Under the pieces are notes generated by a model that worked only from the letters and a program-made list of their open reading frames with translations, was not told the origin of the DNA and did no database searches. DNA of 64,000 nt from Oceanospirillum sp048270425. Lineage in GTDB: Bacteria > Pseudomonadota > Gammaproteobacteria > Pseudomonadales > Halomonadaceae. The DNA lies in NCBI GenBank assembly GCA_048270425.1, contig JBLWSY010000004.1, positions 62,001-126,000 on the forward strand, written 5' to 3'. A program made the translations under genes and the position numbers. Shown here one piece after another: positions 35,016 to 44,087 of this stretch; the stretch's first letter is position 1, and each line of letters opens with the position of its first letter.

Positions 35016-36553
35016 CACAGACTCTAGGTTCCGCAATCACCATATCGAAGGGAAAGAAACATGAGATTAATGAATCACCCTCTATCGCTGCAAAACGTCT
35101 AATTGGCATTGATGACCTCCGCAATGATGATCTACTTCGCTACACAGATGATAGTAAGGGTGTAGAAGCCGTTCCAGAAGATGTGCTCATTGCGTGGGAC
35201 GGAGCTAACGCAGGAACCATAGGCTATGGAAAGAGTGGCTTCATTGGTAGCACAATTGCTCGATTGCGCATAAAACAAGAATCTAAGTTATTTACTCCAT
35301 TTCTAGGGATGTTCCTCAAGTCGCAGTTTGACTTCTTGCGCAAGACTGCAACAGGAGCAACCATTCCGCATATAAATCGAAAAGCCCTTGAAAGCATACC
35401 TTTACCCAAAATTGAACATGACGATCAAATCCGCATTGCCCATCTCCTCGGTAAAGTGGAAGGGCTGATCGCCCAGCGCAAACAACACCTACAACAAATC
35501 GACGACCTGCTGAAAAGCGTGTTTTTGGAGATGTTTGCTCCTTCTGCTGAGGGGTACGACGACTGGCCTCTTGTTGAAATAAAAGATCTCGCCGAAAAGC
35601 ATAAAGGAGCAATGCGCACAGGGCCCTTTGGGTCAAATCTACTCCATAGCGAATTTACTGAAGACGGCGATGTAGCCGTGCTAGGCATCGATAACGCAGT
35701 GCAAAATAGATTTGCATGGGGGGGGCGACGCTATATTTCCCAAGAAAAGTATCAAGAACTTCAAAATTACCGTGTATATCCAGGAGATGTGATAGTGACC
35801 ATCATGGGTACCATTGGGCGCTCTGCCGTTGTACCTGACGACATTCCTTTGGCGATTAATACAAAACATTTAGCAGCGATCACCCTTAATAAAAATATAG
35901 CGAATCCTTTATTTGTTTCGTATTCGATACATTCCAGCCCTTACATTCTGAACCAGTTTAAAAGTAAGAATCGTGGTGCGATTATGAGCGGCCTGAACCT
36001 AGGCCTTATCAAAGAGACAAAAATTAAACGCCCTCCCATTGACGTTCAGAATGATTTTGCAACCATTCATGGAAAGGTTGATGAAGTAAAACATAGCTAT
36101 CAGCAAAGCCTGAGCGATCTAGAAGTCCTCTACGGCGCGCTCAGCCAGCAAGCCTTTAAGGGCGAACTGGATCTTTCCCGAATACCACTTATAGAAAGCA
36201 ACCAATCTGAGGATAATGCCCCCCAGAAAATACAGCCGGACTCAGACATCACCGAGACCAAACATCAAAACACCATCTTATTGGCAAGCCACGATGGCCG
36301 ATTAAAGCTAGTTCGACAGGAACTTGAAAAGGCTATTAATGCTTTACAGCCAGACGAAGCTTTTGATGTAGATTTTTTCTGGATTGAATTATTAGGCAAC
36401 TCCATTGAATTCGTCGATGAAAACAGCGATGTATTTGGTCTTCCTGAATACGAGAGTCTTAAAAATTGGATTTTTGAAAAGCTTGATTCTGGCGAATTAG
36501 GGCAACGGCATGACGAAATAATGGATGTGGAATTATATAAGTTGGCGAAATAG
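35012..36553 (+). CDS. hsdS: Type I restriction-modification, S (specificity) subunit
   Basis: This 513-residue protein has two target-recognition domains (about 1-130 and 185-345). Each is followed by a conserved helix (QIRIAHLLGKVEGLIAQRKQHLQQIDDLLKSVF and the related HSYQQSLSDLEVLYGALSQQAFKGEL). The two TRDs define a bipartite DNA target that cannot be read from sequence. Residues after about 385 form an extra acidic C-terminal region not expected in a minimal HsdS. The DNA of the TRD regions is AT-richer than its flanks, as is common for exchanged specificity modules. There are 3 bases between its stop and the ATPase gene. Confidence 0.93.
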   Translation: MTQTLGSAITISKGKKHEINESPSIAAKRLIGIDDLRNDDLLRYTDDSKGVEAVPEDVLIAWDGANAGTIGYGKSGFIGSTIARLRIKQESKLFTPFLGMFLKSQFDFLRKTATGATIPHINRKALESIPLPKIEHDDQIRIAHLLGKVEGLIAQRKQHLQQIDDLLKSVFLEMFAPSAEGYDDWPLVEIKDLAEKHKGAMRTGPFGSNLLHSEFTEDGDVAVLGIDNAVQNRFAWGGRRYISQEKYQELQNYRVYPGDVIVTIMGTIGRSAVVPDDIPLAINTKHLAAITLNKNIANPLFVSYSIHSSPYILNQFKSKNRGAIMSGLNLGLIKETKIKRPPIDVQNDFATIHGKVDEVKHSYQQSLSDLEVLYGALSQQAFKGELDLSRIPLIESNQSEDNAPQKIQPDSDITETKHQNTILLASHDGRLKLVRQELEKAINALQPDEAFDVDFFWIELLGNSIEFVDENSDVFGLPEYESLKNWIFEKLDSGELGQRHDEIMDVELYKLAK

Positions 36554-36556
36554 CTT

Positions 36557-38374
36557 ATGAAGCTACTAAGAATTAAAATCACAGACCCAAACGGCTTTCG
36601 CAGCCTACCCTGCGGCTTTGAGCATCACTTTCGCAGTGATTGGACACTGCAGGAGGAGCTAGCCAGCAACGAAGGCTTTGCCCCGTTTGTTTGCGCAGGT
36701 CCGAATGGCAGCGGTAAATCCAATCTGCTGGAAGTATTGGGCGCGATTTTTTATCACATGGAATGCCTGTATCTGGAAAACCTGCCCGATAGTTTTATTT
36801 ACGATGAAGAGCAAAACCCCAATGGCTTTCAGGGCAGTAAAGCCAACCCCGATGGTTTTGAGCTGGAATACCTAATTAAGCCCGCTGAAGCTATTAAGGT
36901 TAAGGGTTATGACGGCATGGCACGGGTATGTATTAAAAAAGCTCCCGGTGAATCGCCCAAGTGGTGGCTACAGAATGATGAGAACTCTGAACAACCAACG
37001 GAGCTAACCTTGGACAGAGCATACGCCCGCCAGCTGCTGCCGGATTTTGTGCTAGGTTATTCCTCCGGCGAAAACGAAATTTTAAGCCTGCCGTTTTTTA
37101 AGATGCGCTTTATCCAGCTTGATGAATACTGGAATGCACTAAGCCAGCAATTGCCTTACCCCGGTTACCCGGAAACCCGCATGGCGTATCTGGATAACAG
37201 CTATAGCCAGGCAATTTTGCTGTGTAATTTGTTATTCCAATACGATGCCACTCTACAGACGTTTCGTGAAGATGTGGGTATTGAAGCGCTTAAGGAATTT
37301 CGCATTATCCTGCGCCGAAGGATCGAATTAACGGCTGAACAGTTTGAAACATTTGCCCTAGAAAATGAAAAATCGGTTGATGTTGTTACTCAGCGTAATC
37401 AGGCACTCAGCGCCCTCTACGATGAAGAAGAACAAAGAGAACGTTATTATCTAAATCTTTTGTATAACCTTGATAAAACCGAAGATTCAAACGAAAAGAT
37501 AGACCCCATATTGGAGCGACTTAGACGTTGCGCTACCTTGAGCTATGAAGACGATAGCAACGACACGCTGATCCTTGATTATTGGGTAAACGAAGCCACC
37601 AAACAGGCCTTCCGCGAAAACTTCAGCAATGACCCGCTTGCACTGTTTCAAGCATTCCAAGTGTTATTAACACTTAACCTCTACACCGTCAGCGAGCCAT
37701 TAAAAGCGGATTTGTACCAGAGCAGTAGCCACTATGTGAGCGAAACGATTCCGTCCCTCGCATCGGATCAGCGCATTATGCGGTTTAAGTTTTTGCGTTT
37801 TAGCAAGCATGGCGTTAGTAAGCCGATGATGCTGAAGGAGCTGTCAGACGGCGAGCATCAGCTTTTACACAGCCTTGGGCTGTGCCTGCTGTTTCGCAAT
37901 ACCAACAGCCTGTTTCTACTGGATGAACCCGAAACTCACTTTAACCCCGATTGGCGCGCCAATTTTATCAGCCGCTTGCGTCAATGCTTCCCGAAAGATG
38001 GTGGAGCCAGCCAAGAAATGCTGATCACCACCCATACCCCGTTTTTAATTTCTGACAGCAAGCCGGATAAGGTATTGGTATTCAGCAAAGACAAAACTAC
38101 ACGCGAAGTCAGCATCACTCGCCCCGAATACAATACGCTTGGCGCATCGATTAACAAAATCACCATGAATACCTTTGGCAAACGTGAAACCATAGGTGCT
38201 TATGCACAAGGCATTTTAGATGATTTACGCAAGCGCTTTGAACAGGGCGGCGAAGATAATGAAGCGTTGATCAATGAAATACACCAGCAACTGGGTGACT
38301 CAGTTGAAAAGCTGCTGCTAATCAAAGCCATTCTCGCCAGCGAAGACGATGACAAGGAAGAGGGAAATCCATAA
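36557..38374 (+). CDS. Restriction-system-associated AAA (ABC/RecF-like) ATPase
   Basis: This 605-residue ATPase has Walker A GPNGSGKS (48-55), a long helical insertion, the signature-like LKELSDGEHQLLHSLGL, Walker B SLFLLDEPETHF (D456, E457) and a final TTHTPFLIS switch. This is the ABC/SMC-type overcoming-lysogenization or RloA-like layout, and it matches the ATPases known to accompany type I restriction loci. It begins 3 bases after hsdS and ends overlapping the next (HNH) gene by one base. The pair resembles Septu (PtuA ATPase with PtuB HNH nuclease). The role in defence is inferred from motif and context. Confidence 0.87.
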   Translation: MKLLRIKITDPNGFRSLPCGFEHHFRSDWTLQEELASNEGFAPFVCAGPNGSGKSNLLEVLGAIFYHMECLYLENLPDSFIYDEEQNPNGFQGSKANPDGFELEYLIKPAEAIKVKGYDGMARVCIKKAPGESPKWWLQNDENSEQPTELTLDRAYARQLLPDFVLGYSSGENEILSLPFFKMRFIQLDEYWNALSQQLPYPGYPETRMAYLDNSYSQAILLCNLLFQYDATLQTFREDVGIEALKEFRIILRRRIELTAEQFETFALENEKSVDVVTQRNQALSALYDEEEQRERYYLNLLYNLDKTEDSNEKIDPILERLRRCATLSYEDDSNDTLILDYWVNEATKQAFRENFSNDPLALFQAFQVLLTLNLYTVSEPLKADLYQSSSHYVSETIPSLASDQRIMRFKFLRFSKHGVSKPMMLKELSDGEHQLLHSLGLCLLFRNTNSLFLLDEPETHFNPDWRANFISRLRQCFPKDGGASQEMLITTHTPFLISDSKPDKVLVFSKDKTTREVSITRPEYNTLGASINKITMNTFGKRETIGAYAQGILDDLRKRFEQGGEDNEALINEIHQQLGDSVEKLLLIKAILASEDDDKEEGNP

Positions 38375-39465
38375 TGCTGTTTGCCTACACCTACGTGCCG
38401 CATCAAATGGAAAAGATGCAGGAATTCATTGATTTTATCTTTTATGAAGTATGGTGTAAGGCCCCTGCAGGTGAAAAATTTGGGTTTGATTTATTTAACT
38501 GCAAGCCGGATTTGAGAGACGTTGTTGTTACTTTTCACTACTCCGACACTAGGGATGCTGAATTCTTCAATGGTCACCTAGAGCGTATTTACAACTTATT
38601 CTCTAATCTTACAGCCCCTCAGATTAAACAGTTACGATCATGGTATCGAGCCAATAATGACATTGAAAAGGTATGTGAAAACGATCCTACCACTTCACCT
38701 ATACGCTACAATGATTTTTCAGCCGACCTTAATAGAGTTGGGAGCGAACTGGCCGCCTTCTTTAAAAAGCTATACTCCCATGTCGATAACGCTCCATTAA
38801 GAGAAAAAATTGGCCATATAGACGACCACTATAAAAACTTCATGCAAATCAACAAGGCGGGTAAGTGTCCCTTTTGCGGCATCAACGATTTGCTGGGCGA
38901 ATACCACAGCAAGCGTGAAGCCTACGACCACTACCTGCCTAAAGCGATTTACCCGTTTAACTCGATCAACTTTAAAAATCTGGTACCGGCATGTCATCAC
39001 TGCAACAGCAGCTATAAAACCATTAAAAACCCGGCCTATACACCAAAAGACCCAACCCAGTCCGGCACTCGCCGCGCAGCGTTTTATCCTTACACAACCG
39101 CTCCTCACGAGATTGATATTCACATAGAGCTGAATACGTTAGACGTCGAAAATCTAGTCCCGGCAGACATCGCTCTAACATTCGGCCCTGCTGCTGTTAA
39201 AGAAAAAATAGAAACCTGGAAAAATGTCTATGGCATTGAAGAACGTTACAAAGCCAAGCTCTGCGCGGAAAACGATGGTAAATATTGGCTGACACAAGTG
39301 CTTGATGAATGGAAAGAAGACGGTCGTGAACCAGCACAATTTATCCGTACAGTATCGAGGCAAGCGCGAAATAAACCTTTCGCAGAGTGTAATTTCCTAA
39401 AAATGCCTTTTCTCAACGCCTGCGATAAAAAGGGACTATTTTCCCCATCAAATGCAGGTAATTAG
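38374..39465 (+). CDS. HNH endonuclease partner of the ATPase
   Basis: This 363-residue protein has a long helical N-terminus and an HNH/zinc motif. C165 and C168 (CPFC), D185-H186 (YDHYLPKAIYP), then NLVPACHHCN (C207, C210, N211) supply the metal knuckle and catalytic site. Start and upstream stop share one base (TAATG), so it is coupled to the ATPase. It plausibly cuts DNA or tRNA when the ATPase senses invasion, as in PtuAB, but no target can be read from sequence. Confidence 0.85.
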   Translation: MLFAYTYVPHQMEKMQEFIDFIFYEVWCKAPAGEKFGFDLFNCKPDLRDVVVTFHYSDTRDAEFFNGHLERIYNLFSNLTAPQIKQLRSWYRANNDIEKVCENDPTTSPIRYNDFSADLNRVGSELAAFFKKLYSHVDNAPLREKIGHIDDHYKNFMQINKAGKCPFCGINDLLGEYHSKREAYDHYLPKAIYPFNSINFKNLVPACHHCNSSYKTIKNPAYTPKDPTQSGTRRAAFYPYTTAPHEIDIHIELNTLDVENLVPADIALTFGPAAVKEKIETWKNVYGIEERYKAKLCAENDGKYWLTQVLDEWKEDGREPAQFIRTVSRQARNKPFAECNFLKMPFLNACDKKGLFSPSNAGN

Positions 39466-39510
39466 ATAAAACGGCGCTATGACTTTAAACGTTAAGTAAC
39501 AGGATGAACC

Positions 39511-40263
39511 ATGGCCCGCCGCAACTGGACTAAGGAAGAGCTTTATATTGCCCTTCGCATCTACTGTGAACTGCCCTTTGGGCAGTTCCATCAGCATCAG
39601 CCTCGTATTATCGAAGTTGCTAAGAAGCTTGATCGTACGCCTTCGGCATTAGCGATGAAACTATGCAATATCGCCAGTCTCGACCCCGATATTAGAGAAT
39701 CTGGGCGTAGCGGTTTGAAAAGCGCATCTGCGCTAGATCGTGAAGTTTGGCAGGAAGTCAGCGGTGACTGGGAAGCTTTTCTGGATCAAAGCGAGCAGCT
39801 ATTAGAACAGCAGCAGATAGCACCGCCAGAACCTGATCTGGACGAAAAAGACACCGGCGAATATACGATTACCACGAAGGGAAGAAGAAACCAAAGTTTC
39901 TTTAGGAAGTCTGTGCTGAGTGCGTACGATCACAAATGCTGCATCACCGGCATTGATAACCCCACCTTCTTGGTCGCTAGCCATATCATTCCTTGGCGGA
40001 ATAAAGACCACCAGAATCGAAGGCTCGATCCCAAAAACGGACTTTCTTTATCAAGCCTTCACGACCGCGCCTTTGATCAGGGGCTTTTGACGCTAAACGA
40101 GCACCTTGAAGTCGTTCTGTCGCCGAAGCTACTCAAACTCGATACTCAATTTGCCCGTGATAGTTTCGATGCTTTCGCAGGTCAGCAAATTCTGATGCCA
40201 AATAAGCTAGCTCCATGCGCTAAGGCACTGGCATTTCACAGGGCTGAAATCTTTCAGCCCTGA
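39511..40263 (+). CDS. HNH endonuclease (HNH_2 type)
   Basis: This 250-residue protein has an N-terminal helix-turn-helix-like segment (NWTKEELYIALRIYCELPFGQFH, then VAKKLDRTPSALAMKLCNIASLDP) that looks DNA-binding. The C-terminal HNH_2 nuclease includes CCITG, LVASHIIPW, NGLSLSSLHDRAFDQGLLTL. Such proteins are annotated as putative restriction endonucleases. It follows the ATPase-HNH pair after 45 bases on the same strand and is likely the last gene of the hsd operon. Confidence 0.85.
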   Translation: MARRNWTKEELYIALRIYCELPFGQFHQHQPRIIEVAKKLDRTPSALAMKLCNIASLDPDIRESGRSGLKSASALDREVWQEVSGDWEAFLDQSEQLLEQQQIAPPEPDLDEKDTGEYTITTKGRRNQSFFRKSVLSAYDHKCCITGIDNPTFLVASHIIPWRNKDHQNRRLDPKNGLSLSSLHDRAFDQGLLTLNEHLEVVLSPKLLKLDTQFARDSFDAFAGQQILMPNKLAPCAKALAFHRAEIFQP

Positions 40264-40279
40264 TCCTGCTTCAACGCCC

Positions 40280-41149
40280 TCACACAATCGGCAGATAAAT
40301 ATCCGTTATCAGCTCGTGTTCATCCACTTCCGGGAAGAAGTTGTGATAGTGGAAGTAGCAGGGGCTGTCGCGGAGTTCTTCGCCGCTTTCCGGTAGCCAT
40401 TGCCCGTACAGGTAATAGACTTTGGCATCCAGTCCTTCGTGGGGGCCGTGATGGCGCACGACGGCGCAACGGCCTGCGGCCATGGTTTTGTTGATGATGC
40501 CAAAGGCGTTTTCCGGAACCGGTTGCGGGACTTCGCCGGCGATATCAAAGCGGAAATCCTCCGGTGCGGTGTTTTTCGGGTCGCACAAAATAATGCCGAA
40601 GGTTTTGCAGCTGGCGATGGGGGAGTAGCCGGTTTCGATGCGCCATTGGCGAAACTGTCCGGCGGAGGCCATGACGGTTTCCATGGGGCCTTTGTGTTCC
40701 AGTACGGCGATCTGCATCTCGGGTTGGGTTACGATATTGACGTTCACAGGTGTCTCCTGTTGATAATCTGGTGTCGGATTTTGGTAGTGGCGGTTCCAGA
40801 GCATCCAGTCGGCCTGATGGCGAAATTCGCTGGGAGACTGAGCAAAACCCCGTCTGAAGGCGCGGGTAAAGGATTCCGGGCGCTCAAAGCGGGCATCAAA
40901 GGCGATATCGGTTATGGGGCGATCCGGCTGAAAAGCCAGCTGGTAGGCGGCCCGTTTCAGTCGCAGTTGCTGCACAAAGCGGGTGACGCTCATGCCCATA
41001 AACTGGCTGAACTGACGGTGAAAGTGATAGCGGGAAAAGTGCGCTACCTGACTCAGCTCGTCCAGAGTCAGATCACGATCCAGATGTTGGTAGATGTAGT
41101 CACATACCGCCAACATACGTTGCTGATAGCACTGCTTTGCCTGATTCAC
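40280..41149 (-). CDS. AraC family regulator with GyrI-like ligand domain
   Basis: This 289-residue protein has an N-terminal AraC double helix-turn-helix (LTLDELSQVAHFSRYHFHRQFSQFMGMSVTRFVQQLRLKRAAYQLAF). A GyrI/Rob-type C-terminal domain follows (about 130-289, VNIVTQPEMQIAVLEHKGP) that binds small molecules. It points away from the + strand defence operon (tail to tail, 16 bases) and lies downstream of jetD. Target genes are unknown; it may control neither system. Confidence 0.88.
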   Translation of the reverse strand: MNQAKQCYQQRMLAVCDYIYQHLDRDLTLDELSQVAHFSRYHFHRQFSQFMGMSVTRFVQQLRLKRAAYQLAFQPDRPITDIAFDARFERPESFTRAFRRGFAQSPSEFRHQADWMLWNRHYQNPTPDYQQETPVNVNIVTQPEMQIAVLEHKGPMETVMASAGQFRQWRIETGYSPIASCKTFGIILCDPKNTAPEDFRFDIAGEVPQPVPENAFGIINKTMAAGRCAVVRHHGPHEGLDAKVYYLYGQWLPESGEELRDSPCYFHYHNFFPEVDEHELITDIYLPIV

Positions 41150-41251
41150 TCCGGCCCCTGATTATCTTGTCTGATGATGTTTACTGTCGGCTATAAGCCT
41201 GAGTTCTACTGAAGGAACCACCTTCTGACGCCAGTATGCGATGACGCCGCA

Positions 41252-42169
41252 CTAACAACCTGACCCATCTTGCGCTTTATCAGAATAGATATTCAGAATG
41301 CGCAGTGCTAAACCTAAATCCTGCACCTTTTGCTGACGCAGCCCTCGCTGTTTCAGAATGGGCAGAAGTTCTTGTAGTACAGGATTAAGTTGGGGCCGAT
41401 AGGTTTGCAGCGTGTCATTAAAGACATCCTGCTGTTCCGGGTTCATCAGGGGGCGGGCGTATTCTTTCAGCTGATCATCGGGCGGTAACAGCAACTGTCG
41501 ATAGCCCTCGCTGATGGCAATTTTGACGCCGGCGGGATCAAAATCACCAAAGTACACCATAGGATGCGTCTGATCATCGGGGTGCAGGGCCCGCCATGCC
41601 TGCCGAAGCTTTTTTACGCCTCGGGCGTAGAGTGTGTCGCCCCGATACACGATCAGGTCATCTGCCTGCAGGCTGAGGCAAAAATCCGCCAGCTCGTAAA
41701 AACAATCGAGGTTTTCGACGGCGATCAGGCGGCTAAAGCGGCTGAGATCCAGGGCAGTTACGTCAAGATCCACAACCAGAATCTGTCCTGTCAGTTCACA
41801 GGGCAGAGGTTTCGGCAGATAAACCAGTACGCGGTTTTCCCGGGGTTTAAGGCCTTGCTGTTTATCTTCCTGATCGCTTTGTTGCGCTTGCTCCATTCGG
41901 GTTTTGTCGGTCAGATCATCCCGAAAGCTGTGTTGCCCCAAAAGCCGTTGGCGCTGATCAATCGCATCCAGTAGTTCAGGCGTGAGATAAAACTCATTCA
42001 GTTGCAGGCTATTAGCGGGACAAAGGTCTGAGGGCAGATCCTGATCGAGGCACCATTGGATCAGCTGGGTTAGGGTTTTGCCGCGTTTTACTTTCACCCG
42101 ACGTTCACGGCGAACTCGGGCTTCTTTACCCCGCAGCCAGCGATTTACATTACCCGGTAAAACGTCCAT
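41252..42169 (-). CDS. jetD: Wadjet JetD-like TOPRIM nuclease subunit (MksG-like)
   Basis: This 305-residue protein has a basic N-terminal arm (KEARVRRERRVKVKRGK), a central domain, and a TOPRIM core. E152 lies in RLIAVENLDCFYEL, and D209-x-D211 in MVYFGDFDPAG, the layout of JetD (DUF2220-type). In Wadjet, JetD cleaves circular DNA after the SMC complex extrudes it. It is last in the operon, 26 bases after the jetA-like gene. It is shorter than the roughly 380 residues I expect for classical JetD. Confidence 0.8.
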   Translation of the reverse strand: MDVLPGNVNRWLRGKEARVRRERRVKVKRGKTLTQLIQWCLDQDLPSDLCPANSLQLNEFYLTPELLDAIDQRQRLLGQHSFRDDLTDKTRMEQAQQSDQEDKQQGLKPRENRVLVYLPKPLPCELTGQILVVDLDVTALDLSRFSRLIAVENLDCFYELADFCLSLQADDLIVYRGDTLYARGVKKLRQAWRALHPDDQTHPMVYFGDFDPAGVKIAISEGYRQLLLPPDDQLKEYARPLMNPEQQDVFNDTLQTYRPQLNPVLQELLPILKQRGLRQQKVQDLGLALRILNIYSDKAQDGSGC

Positions 42170-42195
42170 TTGGTGCCTCCTGTAACGTCCGACGC

Positions 42196-43467
42196 CTACA
42201 CCCGCAACTGCAGCTGAATATCCTGAATCAGCATCAGGTTGTTGGTGGCGGATGCCTTGGCTTCCTGATTGGTGAGGCGGAACAGACGCTGATCCTGTCG
42301 GGGCAGGGCCTGATAATCGGAGATAATCTGGTAAAGCCAGATCTCAGGGTCCCATTCCAGCTGGTGTTCATCCCGATAAGCGAGGGCGCTGACTACGGGC
42401 TCCAACGCTGTCGGGTCAGCAGCTTCAGCCACCCGGTCGATGATATGCAGATAAAAGTTTTCCACATCCTGTTTCAGGGCTTTCTGTCGGGCTGCGACCT
42501 CTTCATCGACAAATGGCGCGGTGAAGGTGGCGCTCTTGGCATCCGGTGTCGGGGTGTGATCGCTTTTCGGCAGGTCATGCACCAACTCGGCCAGACGCTG
42601 ACGCTCTCCGGCCCGGTCAAAGGCCGCGGCAGCTTTCAGCTGAATCGGGGCGGCCTGATTAAACAGGTCAGGCACGCTGCTGCGATGGGGATAATCTGCC
42701 GGGCTATAAGCGGGGTGCTGCCTGAGGAAGCTGACCATGTTGTTGATCAGGAGTGACCGGGACTGCTGCTGACGGAATTTTGCTAACAGAGCGATCAGAC
42801 GCTTCTGCACTTCCAGCAGGCTGCCATGATGACCACTGAGCTGATGCTGCAGTCGGCTAACCAGCAGCTTGCGCAGATGGCTGTTACCTTCTGCCAGCTC
42901 GATCATCTGGTTAAAGTCGATCAGTTGCAGGCCATCCAGCAAGCGTCGCAGCTGTTGCTGGGCACGCTCGTTTTCACGAATTTTTTCGTTCAGGCTGCCA
43001 ACAAAGCCGAAGTCGGTGTTCAGTCGGTTCCAGAGACTGTCGATCGCTTCTTCAAACTGGCCGGAAAGGTCATGCACCAGCTCGGTAAGACGCTGCAGCT
43101 GCATCTCTGCAACGGTGTAATCGCCTTTAAATTGCGCTTCTTTGTAGGCCTGAACCCGGTTGTGAATCTGCTCCAGCTTTTGGGCAACATCGGCATTCAC
43201 CTGTCGGCGGTTTTCATCCGATACCATGCTGGCGATCAGCTCACTCAACTGAGGTCGCAGGGTGAGGGACTGCGTCTCATCCGGTCGCCAGAGAATACGG
43301 GCAGCGATCAGTTTTTTCAGGGCGCTGTCACTGAGTTCGGTCTCTTCGACAAAGCCCTGCAGATACCCCTGCATCAGCACTTTATGGTACTTACCCAACA
43401 GCGCCAGCCGCTCGGCCCCAATGGTGAATAGGCTGGAGGTGAGATTGCGGTCTGCTGCATCCGCCAT
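42196..43467 (-). CDS. jetA: Wadjet JetA-like / MksF-like kleisin subunit
   Basis: This 423-residue, mostly helical protein has an N-terminal winged-helix-like part (YHKVLMQGYLQGFVEETELSDSALKKLIAARIL). Long middle helices (about 75-240) and a C-terminal winged-helix-like end follow, similar in plan to MukF/MksF. It would link the SMC heads. Its start overlaps the jetB-like stop by one base. Similar proteins are sometimes mislabelled phosphoenolpyruvate carboxylase. Assignment rests on size, helicity and position between SMC-complex genes. Confidence 0.72.
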   Translation of the reverse strand: MADAADRNLTSSLFTIGAERLALLGKYHKVLMQGYLQGFVEETELSDSALKKLIAARILWRPDETQSLTLRPQLSELIASMVSDENRRQVNADVAQKLEQIHNRVQAYKEAQFKGDYTVAEMQLQRLTELVHDLSGQFEEAIDSLWNRLNTDFGFVGSLNEKIRENERAQQQLRRLLDGLQLIDFNQMIELAEGNSHLRKLLVSRLQHQLSGHHGSLLEVQKRLIALLAKFRQQQSRSLLINNMVSFLRQHPAYSPADYPHRSSVPDLFNQAAPIQLKAAAAFDRAGERQRLAELVHDLPKSDHTPTPDAKSATFTAPFVDEEVAARQKALKQDVENFYLHIIDRVAEAADPTALEPVVSALAYRDEHQLEWDPEIWLYQIISDYQALPRQDQRLFRLTNQEAKASATNNLMLIQDIQLQLRV

Positions 43468-44087
43468 CAGAGCAGTACCTCCTGGGTCGGATCATCCTCC
43501 ACCGGCAGGTGCTCTTCATCACGGATAAAGCGAATCATATCCAGCAGATAATCAATTTTGCCGGTCACCACGTAATAGTGGCGATCACCGTGGGGCTGTT
43601 GCAGATAGCCGTGATCTTTCAGGCGGCGGAAAATCAGTTTTACCTGCTGATCCAACGCCTCACTCTGGCTGTTAAAGAAGCGGTCATTAGCCAGTGTCTG
43701 CAGTCGCTGACGCAGACTCTGGTTGTCTTCTGCCCGCAGCACAAACTCCTGCAGCTTGAGGGTATCACCGGCACTGAGGGCGCTGTCATGGCCCAGCGTT
43801 TCCTGCACCAGCTGCAGCCATTCCAGTACCGGCAGCAGGGATTGTACGGTTAGAGCAAACTGCTGACTGATCTGCTCCCGCGCTTCCGGCGTTAATTCCT
43901 GATACGCGAGAAAGTAGACACTCTTATCATCATTGGCGGCCAGACGTCGGTTCAGGGGGCGCAGGTAATCATTAATGGCGTCACGGGTTTCGCCATCACT
44001 CAGGTGACGATACCCATCAGGATCACTGATGGCGCAGACGAAATCACCCGCAAGCAGGCGCTCTAACAGGGGGCCGTGTTGAATCAT
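43467..44087 (-). CDS. jetB: Wadjet JetB-like / MksE-like winged-helix subunit
   Basis: This 206-residue protein has two winged-helix-like modules; the C-terminal one (QVKLIFRRLKDHGYLQQPHGDRHYYVVTGKIDYLLDMIRFI) has the typical helix-wing pattern of MukE/MksE proteins. MukE-type subunits sit on the kleisin and bind DNA. The start overlaps the SMC stop by 4 bases (ATGA). Confidence 0.78.
   Translation of the reverse strand: MIQHGPLLERLLAGDFVCAISDPDGYRHLSDGETRDAINDYLRPLNRRLAANDDKSVYFLAYQELTPEAREQISQQFALTVQSLLPVLEWLQLVQETLGHDSALSAGDTLKLQEFVLRAEDNQSLRQRLQTLANDRFFNSQSEALDQQVKLIFRRLKDHGYLQQPHGDRHYYVVTGKIDYLLDMIRFIRDEEHLPVEDDPTQEVLL

Noticed and set aside
30528..36553. BREX or DISARM system
   Set aside because: No PglZ, BrxC, DrmA/B or PLD gene is present; the three genes are ordinary HsdR, HsdM and HsdS.
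36557..39465. PARIS (AriA/AriB) system
   Set aside because: The nuclease partner has an HNH site, not the TOPRIM nuclease expected in AriB.
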